64,000 nt of DNA, taken from the NCBI GenBank assembly GCA_021442155.1, contig CM038216.1, positions 88,446,945 through 88,510,944 of the forward strand, given 5' to 3'. Positions 1-12,604 of this stretch are shown here, in pieces (position 1 is the first letter of the stretch; every line of letters starts with the position of its first letter). This DNA comes from Cymbidium sinense. Lineage: Eukaryota > Streptophyta > Magnoliopsida > Asparagales > Orchidaceae. The position numbers and the translations under genes were made by a program. The notes under the pieces were generated by a model. That model was not told where the DNA came from. It saw nothing but the letters and a program-made list of their open reading frames with translations, and ran no database searches.

Positions 1-1140
1 CAAACATAGACTCAAAAAGATCAAGAACATTGTAATAAAGTAAATACTTTTTTGAACAACCTAGCCAGCTAGAGCACCCAATCTAAGCAACCAGCAAGGT
101 AGTCCGCCCTGCAAGCCACCAAGACTGCCAAGGAATCAAATCAATAGATTTAGAACCATCAAGATGAAATATAGAAAGAGTCATCGAGTCACAAACATTG
201 AAAAAATCCCAAGGGAAAGCCGTAGACAACAACCACCAATGCAAATCCAAGGATAAGAGAATCTAGTTTACACAGCTAGATACAACAGCCAAAAATAGAA
301 AAAGGTAAGAGCCCTTTATGATCACAAATAACCCAACAACTAGAGACAGTCACAAACAAGAACCCCAACAGAGTCATCATTAGCTAAGTCCAAAAACATC
401 CAATTATTAGTTTGCCACCTTCCAGTTCATAACACAAATTAAAAATAGAACCTCAGTATTATAGAAGGCACACCCAATATTTTGAAGATATAACAATCTA
501 GAAGCATCCAACCTTACACTCATCCAGAACAATACTAAAGAAAAGATAGATAGCCATAGAAAAATAGTTCTCCAAGCTACAACCAAAAAAAAGTGCCCTC
601 CATGGTCACACAACTCCTCTTAGCAGCAGGAGCAAAACTAAGAGAGAAAGGACAACTAAAGGAAACCAGAAAAACCATCCTGATCAGCAAAAAACAAGGT
701 GATAGATCAGCCAGCCACAACAAGAAAGTCATAAAAATAGCATAAGCAACACCCAGAAAGAGAAAAAGCCCACATCAAGGAAACACAAGTAAATAGCCAA
801 CCATAAAATCCATAGTAAATAAAAAAGGCTACCGAAAGATCCAACCAATAAAGAAAACCACACAAACTAGAAGACAAGCAAAACTCAACAGCCTCAACCT
901 ATTGTAAACACCTTTATATGTTGGGAGAGAAAACAAACTAGAAAATAAATATAATAGCAAAAATCCAATAAATGGAAAGACAACCCCAACCCATCCAAAG
1001 AATGGGAAGAAACCAAAGTAGAAAATAAAAGTAGGTTTATGAGAAGAAAAAAATCAAGACCAAACCAGCAAAAGGGAAAACCAAAAATATTCAAAAATAA
1101 TAACATGGGGAAAGCCAAAGCCCCATAGGAGGTAAAAGGG
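1..1140 (-). other. Probable 3' untranslated region of LINE copy 1
   Basis: This stretch lies downstream (minus strand) of the RNase H stop at about 1,141. It is A/C-rich on the + strand and so T/G-rich in the sense of the element. The short open frames in it have no recognisable domain. I see no poly(A) tail inside the window, so the element's end lies to the left of base 1. Assignment as 3' UTR rests on position only. Confidence 0.5.
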
Positions 1141-4100
1141 CTAAAAGCTTCTAACATAAGGCAAACCAGTTTTATCAAGGTTCACAAGACCCCTTAAAAG
1201 GAAAGAGATGTCATCATTAGAAAAATTTGCAAAGAAGAAGACTTGGCCCCAAATTATAAGAAGAAAGTCAGCACAAGAGTTGGCTTCCATATAAATATGA
1301 GAAATTTGAAAATCTAGGTTAGCAAGAAGCCTCCTAGTATGATTAAGTAAATAATACACTTCAGTATTACCATGAGCATAAGATATGAGTAATTCTAAAA
1401 GAAGGAGAGCATCAACTTCAAACAAGATCTTATGAAAACCTTGTTGTAAACAAATGGAAATGCCATGATGAAAGCCTTTGAGCTCAACAAAAAACACATA
1501 ACAAGGCTCTAAAGGGGCAATAAAAGTAGAGATAACCTTGCCACTATGATCTCTTAAAATCCCACCATAGCAATAATAACCATTAGAAATCGAGCCATCA
1601 GTGTAAACCTTAATGTAGTGAAAATTAGGTTTAATTTAGTATATAATTTTTTGGGTAGGAGAGACATTACCTAGGGGGAAGGAAAATCCCAAAATTCAAG
1701 GTCATAGACTTGCACCCTTTAAAACTAGAGTGAGTAAGAAGATTAGCTTTGAAAAGAGAAAAAATTTTATATTTGGCTCTAGCAATAATATGATGATAAT
1801 TCATAGAAATATTACAATGCTTAACATCATTTCTATCCATCCAAATAGACCAAATAATAGTAATAGCAAAAATAATTTTAACATGGGCCTTAGAAGTATG
1901 GGAGAAACATGCTTCAAGAAGTTGCATAATAGAAAATGAACCATTAAAATGGAAAGTGTTAAAAATATTATCATACCAATTCCACATTTTAGCAACAATA
2001 GGGACATTCAGAAAAACATGATCCACACTTTCAATGTGATAGAAACATTGACATTTAGTGGGGAGATGGAAACCTTTTTTCAGAAGAGTATCATCCATAG
2101 AGATATAATGCTTTAGAATGCTCCAAGCTAAAACTGAGAATGAAGTAGAGACACTAATACTCTAGGTTTTAGTAGAAATAAAGGACTCTTTATATTTAAA
2201 TATGATGAAATGCCCAACATCCTTAAAAACAAAATCTCCAGAAGAAGAATTATTCAAGAGAATTTGGTCAGGTTCATTATAGAAAGGATAAATTTTAAGG
2301 ATTTTGTCAACGATCATATTAAGGAAATGCATATTCAATTGAGCCACATCCCACTTATTATGAGTAATTAACTAATTAATCTTAGGCATCACAGTGGAAT
2401 GAGTATTGAACAGGGAATCAATAGAGCCCTGCCCCAGCAAATTGTCATGCCAAAAGAAAGAGGAACTAGAATTGACACCCCAAGAAATTAAGTTCTTAGC
2501 ATTCCATTTGATAATACAAAGTCTTCTCCACACAATCAAATTTGAAAACAAAAATGAGGGGATGTTTACCCTGACAATATTTAGCATGCATAAACTTTGA
2601 CCAATAATAATGTTTATTTCTAATATTCCACCGCATTTAATAAGAAAAATAGTTAATAGAATCCTCTAAAGTTTTGTAACCCAAACTGCCTTCATTAATA
2701 GGACCACAACAATTGTACTAACTAGCCCAATGTAATCTTTTGATAGAAAAGTTAGATCCCTTTTAATAATAGAACGTGTAGGAACAATAGTAAATAATAG
2801 ATACAGAGGCAGAGAGTGAAGGGTACTTTTGATCAGGATAAGTCTAGCTACAAAGAAAATTAAATGGAACTCCCAAAAGGAGGTTTCTTTATTTATTTTT
2901 TGAATAACTTCATCAAATAAAGAAGATCTTTTTGTTCCCCTATATAAGGGAGTCCCCAGATACATGATAGGGAGAATTTGATGCAAAAAACTTATAATAT
3001 CTTTTATAGCATTGATCTTAGATAAGGAAATAGAAGAGCTAATAATAAAATAACTTTTATCAAGATTAATATTCAAGTCATTCTCCTTACCAAAAATAGT
3101 TAAGAACTTACATAATTTTTTAATATAAAGAGTAGAGGCATTGCAAAATATAATGAAATCTTCAACAAAACTAAGGTGAGAAATGAAAAACCCACCAATA
3201 ATTCTGTAGTACATGTTAGGCATTCTACTAAACACCTACTAAATACTTCTAGATAGATATTCCACAGCAATAACAAAAAGGGTAGGAGAGAGAAGGTCCC
3301 CTTGCCTTAGCCCATGAGTTGAAGAGAAGAAACCATGCACTTCACCATTGAGGAGCAAAGAAACCTAAGAATTCTCAATCCCATTCTTAATTAAAGCAAT
3401 TAATTGGTTAGAGAATCCAAATAAAGCCAAAATTTTATATAGGAAAATTCAACCAATTTTATCATAAGCTTTGGAAATGTCAAGCTTAAAAAATAGGTTT
3501 CAATCATGAACATTGACATTTAAGTCATGGATCATCTCTTGGTCTAAAAGAATATTATCATAAATGGATCTCCCTTTAACAAAACTGGTTTGATTGTGGG
3601 AGATAATTTTAGAAAGAAAGATAGTCAAGCTTTTAGCTAAAATTTTAGAAATAAGTTTATTACAAAAAAGATTAAAGGCTAATCGACCTAAAATCACTCC
3701 AAACTTCAGGATTGTTTTTTTTAGGAATTAAAATAATGGAGGTGCTAGCAAAATATTTAGGAAGGATACTACCCTTAATGAAATCAAGGATAACTTTAGC
3801 TAAGTCCTCTTTAATAATAATCCAACATTTTTGGAAAAAAGGGTAGTATAACAATCAGGACTAACCACAGCGTCTTTATTCATACTCTACAAAGTATCAA
3901 CAATTTCAGACTTAGAAGGTAAGGAAGAAAGCATAATGTTATCATCATCAGAAATAAGATCAGGAATAACTTCAGGTCAAGAAATATCATCATAAGCAAC
4001 ATTTTTATTTAGAATCTCTTTATAAAAAGAAATAGTAGAATCATAAAGCTCCTTTTTATCCGAACACCAAACTCCATCATTAATTTTCATTTTGTGAATG

Positions 4101-5148
4101 TGATTTATAGCCTTTTTCTTTTTAACAATGGCATGAAAATATTTAGTATTATGATCACCAATAGAGATCCATTTGATAAAAGCTTTTTGCTGCTAATAGG
4201 TCTCCTCCATGTCTTGAAAACATGTTAACCTATCTTTAGCTTGAGCCAACAAATGAATTTTAGAAGGATCATTAACAACAGTCTTCCAAAACTATAACCT
4301 CATTCTCCATATCTTTGATATTGACAAAAAGGTACTTAAAATAATGTTAATTCCACCAAGTAAGGCATTATTTAAGCCTTTTTAATTTGAACCACAATCT
4401 CCTCATCCCAAAAATAGAATCATTAGGATGAAGACGTTCACCCCAGTTAGTAGCAACAACATCCAAAAATTTATCATCAATGAGCCACATATTTTGGAAG
4501 CGAAAAGGGATAAGCGAGGAGGATTTACTAGCAATAAAATTTATAGTGATAAGCAAGGGAGAATGGTCTGAAAGTGTTCTGCTTAAGAGCTCCACAGAAG
4601 TAATAGGGAGAATATTAATCCATAAATGATAAAAAGGAACCCAATCTAAATTTTGCCAGAGTCTATAATTATTTCAAGTTAATTGAGACCCAATAAAGCC
4701 AATATGAATAAGATGATAATCAAGGATCATGTTATTAAAATCTTCCATAAAAAATAAGTTCAGAGCATTACCACCAACCCGTTTAGAGGAAGAAGAGATA
4801 GTATTAAAGTCCCCACCCACAAACCAAGGAGCATCAATAGAAGAAGAAAAACTAATAAGATCCTTCCAAAGAAGCCGTCTACCATTTCTATTATAAGAAG
4901 CTTAAACAAATGAGCCAAAACAACACCAATTATCATAAGTAATCTTAACATTCACAACATGGGATAAATCATCCAAAACCTACAGAACATAAGGACTATT
5001 CCAAAAAATCCAAATTTTATTGCTCAAGTTAGCAAAAAAATTAGAAAAACCAAAAGGAAATGTTATGAGAATGAACTAAATTTCTAATTCTATTTCTAAC
5101 ATAGAGGGTACCAATCCCTATCACATTCCAAATTAAGAAAGAAACCAT
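1141..5148 (-). pseudogene. LINE ORF2 relic: endonuclease, reverse transcriptase, zf-RVT, RNase H
   Basis: The ATG at 5,146-5,148 directly follows the ORF1 stop codon at 5,149-5,151. The endonuclease shows its start motif (MVSFLIWN), the metal-site motif GGDFN near 4,803-4,817 and SDHSPLL near 4,560-4,580. The reverse transcriptase shows LIPKK...DFRSISL (about 3,680-3,740), SFVKGRSIYDNILL (about 3,550-3,600) and LRQGD near 3,300. The catalytic box reads FVED at about 3,158-3,169 instead of the usual [FY]ADD, so one catalytic aspartate is changed to glutamate. The zf-RVT region lies at about 1,667-2,590. RNase H begins with VYTDGS near 1,600 and ends in GLVNLDKTGLPYVR, a tail typical of plant LINEs. 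Several stops and frame changes separate the modules. Confidence 0.85.
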
Positions 5149-6440
5149 TTATATTTGGGCAGAAGATCTAGATCTAGTAACTCTGGCAAAGTTAGGAAAT
5201 TTAGTTTTAGGAGTTTTATTTTTCTTTCTAAAAACCATTTGTAATTAATTAGTCATATCCACAACATCACCTTCGATAGAGAATTGTCTGGGGTATGTTT
5301 GGGAATAAGGTTGCACATTTAAACCATCACTGCATGCCACTTCACCTTCTTCCAAATCATTATTATGTTTAAGTATTGGATTAAAATCAGTTCAAAATTA
5401 GATGAAGAAGCAAGAGAAGGATTAGAACCATTTAAAGCATAGGTGCCCAATTAGGATTAGAAACTATATCCTTAGTTTGCTAACCATTCAAGCCCTCATC
5501 AAGGATCTCATTTTCTTTAATTAAAGGTGGCAAAAAAGTAGGAATGGAATCATTTGAGATAAAATCATCATCCATAAGTTTCAAAAACATATTATTGTCC
5601 ATATTATTACCAATATCAATGGGATTCAAATGTACAGGCCCATTACAAAATAATGCATCCTTATTACCATGATTGACATCCAAAAGCTTATCAAGCTTAA
5701 GAACCGCAGCATTGTCCAAAGGAGCAGTGGTAGGATCAAGGTAATGACCCTTGACTTTAGGTAAAGAGTTATCCATTGGAACAACTTTTTGTGGTTTAAT
5801 GAAGGGTGCCTTAAGAGTGGGATCTGAGTTGTTATGAATGGGTTTGGGTTTCTTAAGGTGAGGGTGAACCACAAAGCAATTCAAAACTCCTTGACCATGA
5901 ATTTTTCAATGGGAACCAAAAATAAGAAAATTCTAAAAATCCACTTTTTTCCAATATCCATATTTCACTGATCCTAGCCAAATTTCCTTTGGAAATGTTT
6001 TAGTTATATCCAACTTGACTAGAATTTGACCAACAAATGGTCTGGTATTAGAAGCAGTCGCCATATCAACTTGAGGTGGATGACCGAATAGCACACCCAT
6101 AGTAAAAAGAAACTCATGATTAATCAAATGGACATGCAAATTGGGAACAGAGATCCAAACTAGAACAATAAGATATTCCTCAATATTAAAATGAGGCCTC
6201 CATTTTAACAATCACATATGACAATTGAAAACAAAATACGAGCATCGAGAGAAAACTCGAAATAATCTAAGTCATATAAAAGTTGAATCAAGACATGAAG
6301 GGAATCATCTATCTAAGAAAAGTGGAGTTTCAAGCTATGGAAAAATGATCTAATATTCTCCAAAGTAAGATGACGCAAAGAAAATTTACCCTAAACCTAA
6401 AATATTTGCTTTGCATCATCCTACCCAAAAAATAAACCTA
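5149..6440 (-). pseudogene. LINE ORF1 relic with DUF4283 domain (gag-like), 5' truncated
   Basis: The minus strand at 5,933-6,211 encodes a DUF4283-like segment: an LKWRPHF start, then VWISVPNLHVHL and the GHPPQVDMATA...GQILVKLDI stretch seen in plant LINE ORF1 proteins, which bind RNA in the retrotransposon particle. A proline- and asparagine-rich tail follows at 5,480-5,884. The end reads FPNFARVTRSRSS and a TAA at 5,149-5,151 that abuts the ORF2 ATG. The N-terminal part found in the copy at 28.0-28.3 kb (MASAYSN...) is absent. Frames change several times between these pieces. No clear CCHC knuckle survives. Confidence 0.75.
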
Positions 6441-6866
6441 AGCAATTGATGTTTGGATGCTTACATATGGTGCTGCTCCTTGAGACGACTATAATTGAGC
6501 CTGAGCCTTTTCTTTATCTTATTTTTTCTCTCTGGTCTTACTCTTTATGCTTCATTAAGTATTTCATTTTCTGTACTCATCTCTTTAATCATGTTACAGA
6601 TCTGTGGTACAGTTTGGGAGACTAATGCTACTGGATTGTCTTGGTTTTAAAAGGAGTAGAGGAAGTTTGCTTCTAATTTCATGGGATTTTTTTTTTGTGG
6701 ATCTCTATTTCTTTTTTCCTTAGCTTGCTTTCCTTAACTATCATAATAGTTAGGGGGCTTATCTCTTTAGGACCCTTTGTAGCTCTTTGAGCATTAGCTT
6801 AGAGATTTACCCCCTTTAAGGAATTTGTACCTTTTCTTTGCGCAATAAAATTTCCCTAATTTCCCT
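6441..6866 (+). mobile_element. Probable 3' end of a + strand retroelement, poly(A) joined to telomere-like repeat
   Basis: This unique, T-rich, non-coding stretch ends with a polyadenylation-type AATAAA at 6,844-6,849 and then an A-run near 6,867 that passes straight into CCTAAA repeats. Its texture (T-rich, short GC-poor text ending in AATAAA and A-run) resembles the 3' end of plant LINEs. It does not obviously match the 3' region of the minus-strand LINE at 1-1,140. No coding part of the element lies next to it, so the identity is inferred from structure only. Confidence 0.4.
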
Positions 6867-9285
6867 AAAAAAAAACCTAAAACTAACCTTAAATTTACAA
6901 CCCTAAACCTACAAACCTAAACCCTAAACCATAAAATGTCCTAAACCCTAAATCCTAAACTAACCCTAAACCCGAAACACTAAATCCTAAACCCTAAACC
7001 CTAAATCCTAAATCGTAAACCCTAACCCTAACCCTAAACCTTAAACCCTAATCCCTAAACCCTAAAACACTAAAACCCTAAACCTTAAACCCTAAACTAA
7101 CCCTAAACCCTAAACTCTAAACCCTAAACCTTAAACCCTAAAACCTACAACCCTAAACCCTAAACCCTAAACCCAAAAACTTACTATCCTAAACCCTAAA
7201 CACTAAACCCAAAACCCTAAATCCTAAAAACCTAAAACCTAAAACCCTAAACTTAAAGTAAATAAAACCTAAAAATAAAATAAATAAAACCCTATATAAT
7301 ATAAATAATAAAATAAACTAAAACCTAAACTTAAACTTAAAAATAAAATAAAATAAAAATAAACTAAAATAAAATAAATAAAAACCTAAATAAACTAAAA
7401 AATAAAATAAACCTAAGAATAAAACACCTTAATAAAATAAAAATTAAACTTAAAATTAAATTAAATAAACCTAAAATAAAATAAAATAAAAACCTAAAAG
7501 TAAAACTCAAAATAAATAAATAATAAAACCTAAACCCTAAACTAAAATAAACTAAACCTAAAATAAAAATAAAATAAACAAAATAAAATAATCCTAAACC
7601 TAAACAAAATAAAATAAACTAAAATAAATAAAACCTAAACCTAAAATAAGCCAAACCTAAACCTAAACCTTAGCTAAATAAAATAAAATAAACTAAAAAT
7701 AAACCTAAACCTAAACTAAAAAATAAAACCAAAAAATAAACTTTAAACCTAAACATAAAGAATTAAAATAAAAACCTAAACCTAAACCTAAAAATAAAAA
7801 ATAAAACCTAAACCTAAAAAAATAAAATAAAAGTAAACTAAATAAAATAAACCTAAAAAACTAAAATTAAAAACCTAAACTAAAATAAATAATCTAAATA
7901 AAATAAAATAAATAAATATAAATAAAATAAAAAATAAAGTAAACTAACATAAAGAAAAATAAATGAAATATACTAAATAAACCTAAACCTACCGATTTTT
8001 AGAATTTAAAAAAAAAACCATAAGCCCTAAATCCTAAATCCAAAACTCTAAACCCTAAACCCACAACCCTAAACCTTAATCGCTAAAAAATGCTAAACCC
8101 TAAACCCTAATTCTTGACCCTAAATGTTAAACCCTAAGAGAATAAACCCTAAAATCTTAAACCCTAAACCCTAAAAGAATAAGCCCTAAAATGCTAAACC
8201 TAAATAAAAAGAAATAAGAAAACCCTAAACACTGAACCCAGGACCTACAACCTACAACCTACAACCTACAACCCTAAACCCCAAACCCTAAACTTTAAAC
8301 CTTAAACCCTAAACCCTAAACCCTAAATACTAAAAACCTAAAGAAAATAAAACCTAAAAAAAATATAAACCTAAATATAATAAAAATAAATAAATACCCA
8401 AACTAAAACTTAAAATAAAATAAAATAAAATAAATAAAAATAAACTAGAAGAAAATAAATAAAAACCTAAACTAAACTAAAAAAATAAAATAAACCTAAG
8501 AATAAAAAATGTAAATAAAATAAAAATAAATAAACATAAAATAAAATAAAATAAAAACTAAATAAAAACTTAAACCTAAAAAATAAACCTAAAAATAAAA
8601 CCTATACCCTAAACTAAAAAAGACTAAACCTAAGAGAAAAATAAAATAAATAAAATAAAATAAACATAATCCCTAACTAAAATAAACTAAACTAAAATAA
8701 ATAAAACTTAAACCTAAACCTAAACTAAATAAAATAATTAAACTAAAAATACACCTAAACCTAAACAAAAAAATTGTACCTAAAATAAAAACTTGAAAGC
8801 ATAACCTAAAGAAGTATAATAAAAATATTAACCTAAACCTAAAAAATAAAAAATAAAATACTAAAAAATAAAATAAACTATAAATAAATAAAATAAACTA
8901 AATAAAAATGAGAAATAAACCTAAATAAATATAAAAAATAAAGTAATCTAAAATAAATAAAAAATAAACTAAATATACTAAATAAACCTAAACCTGCCAG
9001 TTTACTTAATTTTTTTAAAAAAAGAACTTAACCCAAAATTCTAAACCCTAAACCCTAAACCCTAAACCTACAACCCTAACCTACCACCCTAAACCCTAAA
9101 TCATAAACCTTACACTTTAAAAAACCCTAAACCATCAACTCTAAGCCCTAAAAGCATAAACCCTAAAACCCTAAACCTTAAACCCTAAACCCTAAACCCT
9201 AAACCCTAACCCTAAACGTTAAACCCTTAACTCCAATCCCTAAACCTAAACCTAAACCCGTAAAACTATTAACCCTAAATCCTAA
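6867..9285 (-). repeat. Telomere-like array, C-rich strand on +
   Basis: Degenerate CCCTAAA heptamers (about 6,870-7,250, 7,990-8,340 and 9,020-9,285) alternate with CCTAAA/AAATAAA-type blocks (about 7,250-7,985 and 8,340-8,995). The boundary box (core CCTACCGGTTTACTTAATTT in consensus) appears near 7,988 and 8,995, at the change from the AAATAAA texture to the heptamer texture. No gene is visible. Confidence 0.9.
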
Positions 9286-9613
9286 GAATGGGTAGAACCT
9301 TGAGGGAAAGAACATCACCTTTGTACCAGGCTCAATCTAGATCTGGCTGTGGAGGCGAAGGCGGATGCAGAAGTTATCACAGTTGTGGTTGGGGATCTAG
9401 AGGTACTGGTAGATATGGAGGTGGTAGTCAAAGCAGTGGTTGTTATGGAGGCAGGATGACCAAAGGTGGGGGATCTAGAGTACCTGGTGGATATGCATAC
9501 TCATTTTTAATCTATGTCATCACTTGTGTCTTAGAAAACTTAGTGTGTTACTTTGTTGATGAAATCAAAAAGAACAAATGTTTAATCTAAATTTGTTATC
9601 TATTAAAAAAACT
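9286..9613 (+). pseudogene. GRP 3' retro-fragment, copy A (internally deleted)
   Basis: This is the last part of a plant glycine-rich RNA-binding protein (RRM plus glycine-rich tail). It starts at an AATGGG directly after CCCTAAG repeat text. The first part matches the end of the RRM (NG..L..R plus QAQSRSG), followed by Gly/Ser/Tyr repeats such as GRYGGGSQSSG. After GGYA near 9,500 the sequence jumps straight to 3' UTR text, so the C-terminal GNWRN end and the first part of the UTR (over 200 bp compared with copy C) are deleted. The A-run near 9,607 then meets CCCTAAA repeats. The RRM core is absent, so no functional protein is expected. Confidence 0.8.
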
Positions 9614-10357
9614 AAAAACCCTAAACCCTAAACCCTAAATTAAAACTTAAATTGTAAACCTAAAACCTAAACCCTGAACCCAAAATCCCAAATTCTAAAA
9701 ACACTAAACCCTAAACCCTAAACATTAACCTCTAAACCCTAAACCCTAAACCCTAAACCCTAAAATATAAACCCTAAACCCTAAACTCTAAACCACAGAC
9801 CTTAAACTATAAACCCTAAAAGTATAAAAATATATATAATAAGTTAAAAATAAAATAAAATAAACACTAACACTTGACCTTAAGCCCTAAAACTAACCCT
9901 AAACCCTAAACAAACCTACAACCTTAAACCCTAAAACCCTAAACCCCAAACCAAAAACCCTAAACCCTAAACCATAAACCCTAAACCCTAAAAACTGTAA
10001 ACCCTAAACCCTAAATGCTAAACCATAAACCATAAACTCTAAACCCTAACCATAAATCCTAAAACCTAAAATCCTAAACTCTAGAACCCTAAACACTAAA
10101 CCCTAAACCCTAAACCTTAAACCCTAAGAACATAAAAACCTAAACTTGTAAAATAAAATAAAAATAAAACATAAGTAAAAAAGTAAACCTAAACCTAAAA
10201 ATTAAACTAAAATAAAAAACCTAAACTAAAATAAATAAACTTGAAATAATTAATAAACTAAATAAAATAAATAAATAAACCCAATTAAAAATATAGAATA
10301 AAATAAACTAAAATGAATAAAAAATAAATTAAATAAACTAAAAAAGCCTAAACCTAC
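9614..10357 (-). repeat. Telomere-like array, C-rich strand on +
   Basis: Heptamer CCCTAAA variants run to about 10,135, then AAATAAA/CCTAAA texture to 10,345. The block ends in a partial boundary box at 10,347-10,358, where the strand polarity flips. Confidence 0.9.
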
Positions 10358-12604
10358 GGTTTATGGTTTAGGATTTAGGGGTAGGGTTTAGGTTTATGGT
10401 TTAGGGTTTAGGTTATAAGGTTTAGGGTTCAGGGTTATGGTTAGTTTATGGTTCAGGATTATGGGTTTATAGTTTAGGGTTATAGGTTTAGGGCTTAGGG
10501 TTTAGGGTTTAGGATTTAGGATTTAGGATTTAGGGTTTAGTTTTTTAGTTTTTTTTTAAATTAACAAAATCAGTAGGTTTAGGATTATTTAGTTTATTTA
10601 CTTTATTTTTATTTATTTCAGTTTATTTTATTTTTAATGTTTATTTAGGTTTATATTTTATTTTTATTTATTTTTGTATATTTGTTTTAAGTTTTTTTAT
10701 TTCAGTTTATTTTTTAGGTTTAAGTTTAGTTTACACTTATTTCTTATTTTGGTTTTATTTGTATTTTATTTTTCATGTTTAGGTTTTATTTTTTATTTTT
10801 AGGTTTAGCTTTAGGTTTTTATTTTATTTTCTTAGGTTTAGGTTTTAGGTTTTTATTTTAGGTTTATTTTAAGGTTTTTTTTATTTTATTTTGTTTAGGG
10901 ATTAGGTTTAGTTTATTTTAGGTTTAGGTTTAGGTTTTTTTATTTTAGTTTAAGTTTATTTTATTTTGTTTGTTTTAGCTTTAGGTTTTTTTTAGTTTAG
11001 GGTTTAGGTTTTATTTTTTATTTATTTTTAGGTTTAGGTTTTTATTTAGTTTTATTTTTTTTTATTTGGTTTATTTTATTTTATTTTATTTAGTTTATTT
11101 TTTACATTTTTTATTTTTTGGTTTATTTTATTTTTTAGTTTAGTTTAAGTTTTATTTATTTTATTTTAGATTAGTTTTTTTTATCTTTTATTTTTACATT
11201 TAGGTTTAGGTTTAAGTTAGGTTTATTTGGTCTTAGTTTTTTATTTTATTTAGGTTTATGTTTATTTATTTATTTATTTTTATGTTTTATTTAGTTTAGG
11301 TTTAGGTTTTAGGTTTCTATGGTTTAGGGTTTAGGGTTTAGGGTTTGGGCTTTGGGGTTTAGGGTTTAGGGTTGGAGGTTTTATGGTTTAGTATAGGGTT
11401 TATGGTTTGGGTTTAAGGTTTATGGTTTTAAGGTTTAGGGTTTAGGGTTTTAGGGTTTGGGGTTTAGGGTTTAGGGTTGTAGGTTTAGGGTTTAGGGTTT
11501 TAAGGTTTAGGGTTTAAGGTTAGGGTTTTCAAAATTAAGTAAACCCAGTTTATGTTTGATTATTTATTTTATTTTATTTATTTTAGTTTATTTTATTTTT
11601 ATTTTTATTTTATATAGGTTTATTTTAATTTTATTCAGTTTTGTTTATTTAATTTCGGTTTATTTTTTTTTATTTTAGTTTTTTTGTTTTAGTTTAGTTT
11701 TTAGGTTTAAATTTAGGTTTATGTTTATTTTTTTAGTTTAGTTTTATTTTTTATTTTATTTTTAAGGTTTAAGTTTTATTTTTTATTTGTTAGGTTTTGG
11801 TTTAGGTTTTTATTTTTTATTTTTTCTTTGTTTAGGTTTTCTATTTTTATTTTAGATTTATGTTTATGTTTTATTTTTTAGTTTAGGTTTAGGATTATTT
11901 TTAATTTATTTTATTTTATTTAGGTTTTAGGTTTAAGTATAGGTTTAGTTTATTTTAGGTTTAGGTTTAGGTTTTATTTATTTTAGTTTAGTTTATTTTA
12001 GTTTAGGTTTAGGTTTAGGTTTATTTTATTTTTATTTTATGTTTAGGTTTTTTTTATAGTTTAAGATTTAGGTTTTAATTTTTATTTATTTTTAGGTTTT
12101 ATTTTTAGGTTTATTTCTTAGGTTTAAGTTTTTATTTAGTTTTTGTTTTATTTTATTTTAGGTTTATTTTATTTTTATTTTAGGTTTAGTTTTTTTTTAT
12201 TTAGGTTTTTTATTTTTTTCATTTAGTTTAGGTTTTTATTCATTTTATTTTAGTTTATTTTTATTTTTAATTTTATTATTTTTTTAGGTTTAGGTTTATG
12301 TTTTAATTTAAATTTTTATTTATTTTTATTTTTTTATTTTATGTGGGATTCGATTTATTTATTTATTTTATTTTTAGGTTTTATTTAATTTATGTCTAAG
12401 TTTTTAGCTTTTTATGGTTTAGGGTTTAGGGTTTAGGGTTGAAGGTTTAGGATTTAGGGTTTGGGGTTTAGGGTTTAGGGTTTAGGATTTTAGGGTTTTT
12501 AGTTTAGGGTTTAGGTTTTAGGGTTTAAGGATTTTAGGATTCATGCTTTAGGTTTTAGGGTTTAGATTTTAGGTCTAAAGTTCAGGTTTTAATTAGGGGT
12601 TTTA
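10358..12604 (+). repeat. Telomere-like array, G-rich strand on +
   Basis: TTTAGGG heptamers (10,358-10,540, 11,315-11,525 and 12,415-12,600) alternate with TTTATTTT/TTTAGG texture. Boundary-box forms lie near 10,555-10,590 and 11,530. A T-rich run just before 12,605 is the poly(A) side of the next GRP fragment. No gene is seen. Confidence 0.9.

Larger units (their letters stand above)
1..6440 (-). mobile_element. Decayed plant LINE (non-LTR retrotransposon), copy 1
   Basis: Read on the minus strand this stretch carries the full module order of a plant L1-type LINE: a DUF4283-type ORF1, an endonuclease, a reverse transcriptase, a zinc-binding zf-RVT region and a terminal RNase H. All modules are broken by stops and frameshifts, so the copy is dead. 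The 5' end appears cut near 6,440, because the N-terminus of ORF1 is missing compared with the copy at 27-28.4 kb. The 3' end runs out of the window at base 1. It lies next to telomere-like DNA that begins near 6,867. The same family supplies the fragments at 26.9-28.4, 41.4-44.0, 46.9 and 50.0-50.2 kb. Confidence 0.88.

Noticed and set aside
894..1178. Hydrophobic open frame on - in the LINE 3' region
   Set aside because: T-rich strand gives Phe/Leu-rich translations; it overlaps the RNase H end in another frame and has no domain.
9288..9590. A functional small secreted or glycine-rich protein gene
   Set aside because: It is the truncated GRP copy A with an internal deletion; the C-terminal residues are translated 3' UTR, and it lacks the RRM and a promoter.
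6867..10357. A true chromosome end (telomere)
   Set aside because: The array is degenerate, changes polarity, is flanked by LINE on one side and more repeat on the other, and lies inside the window; it is interstitial.
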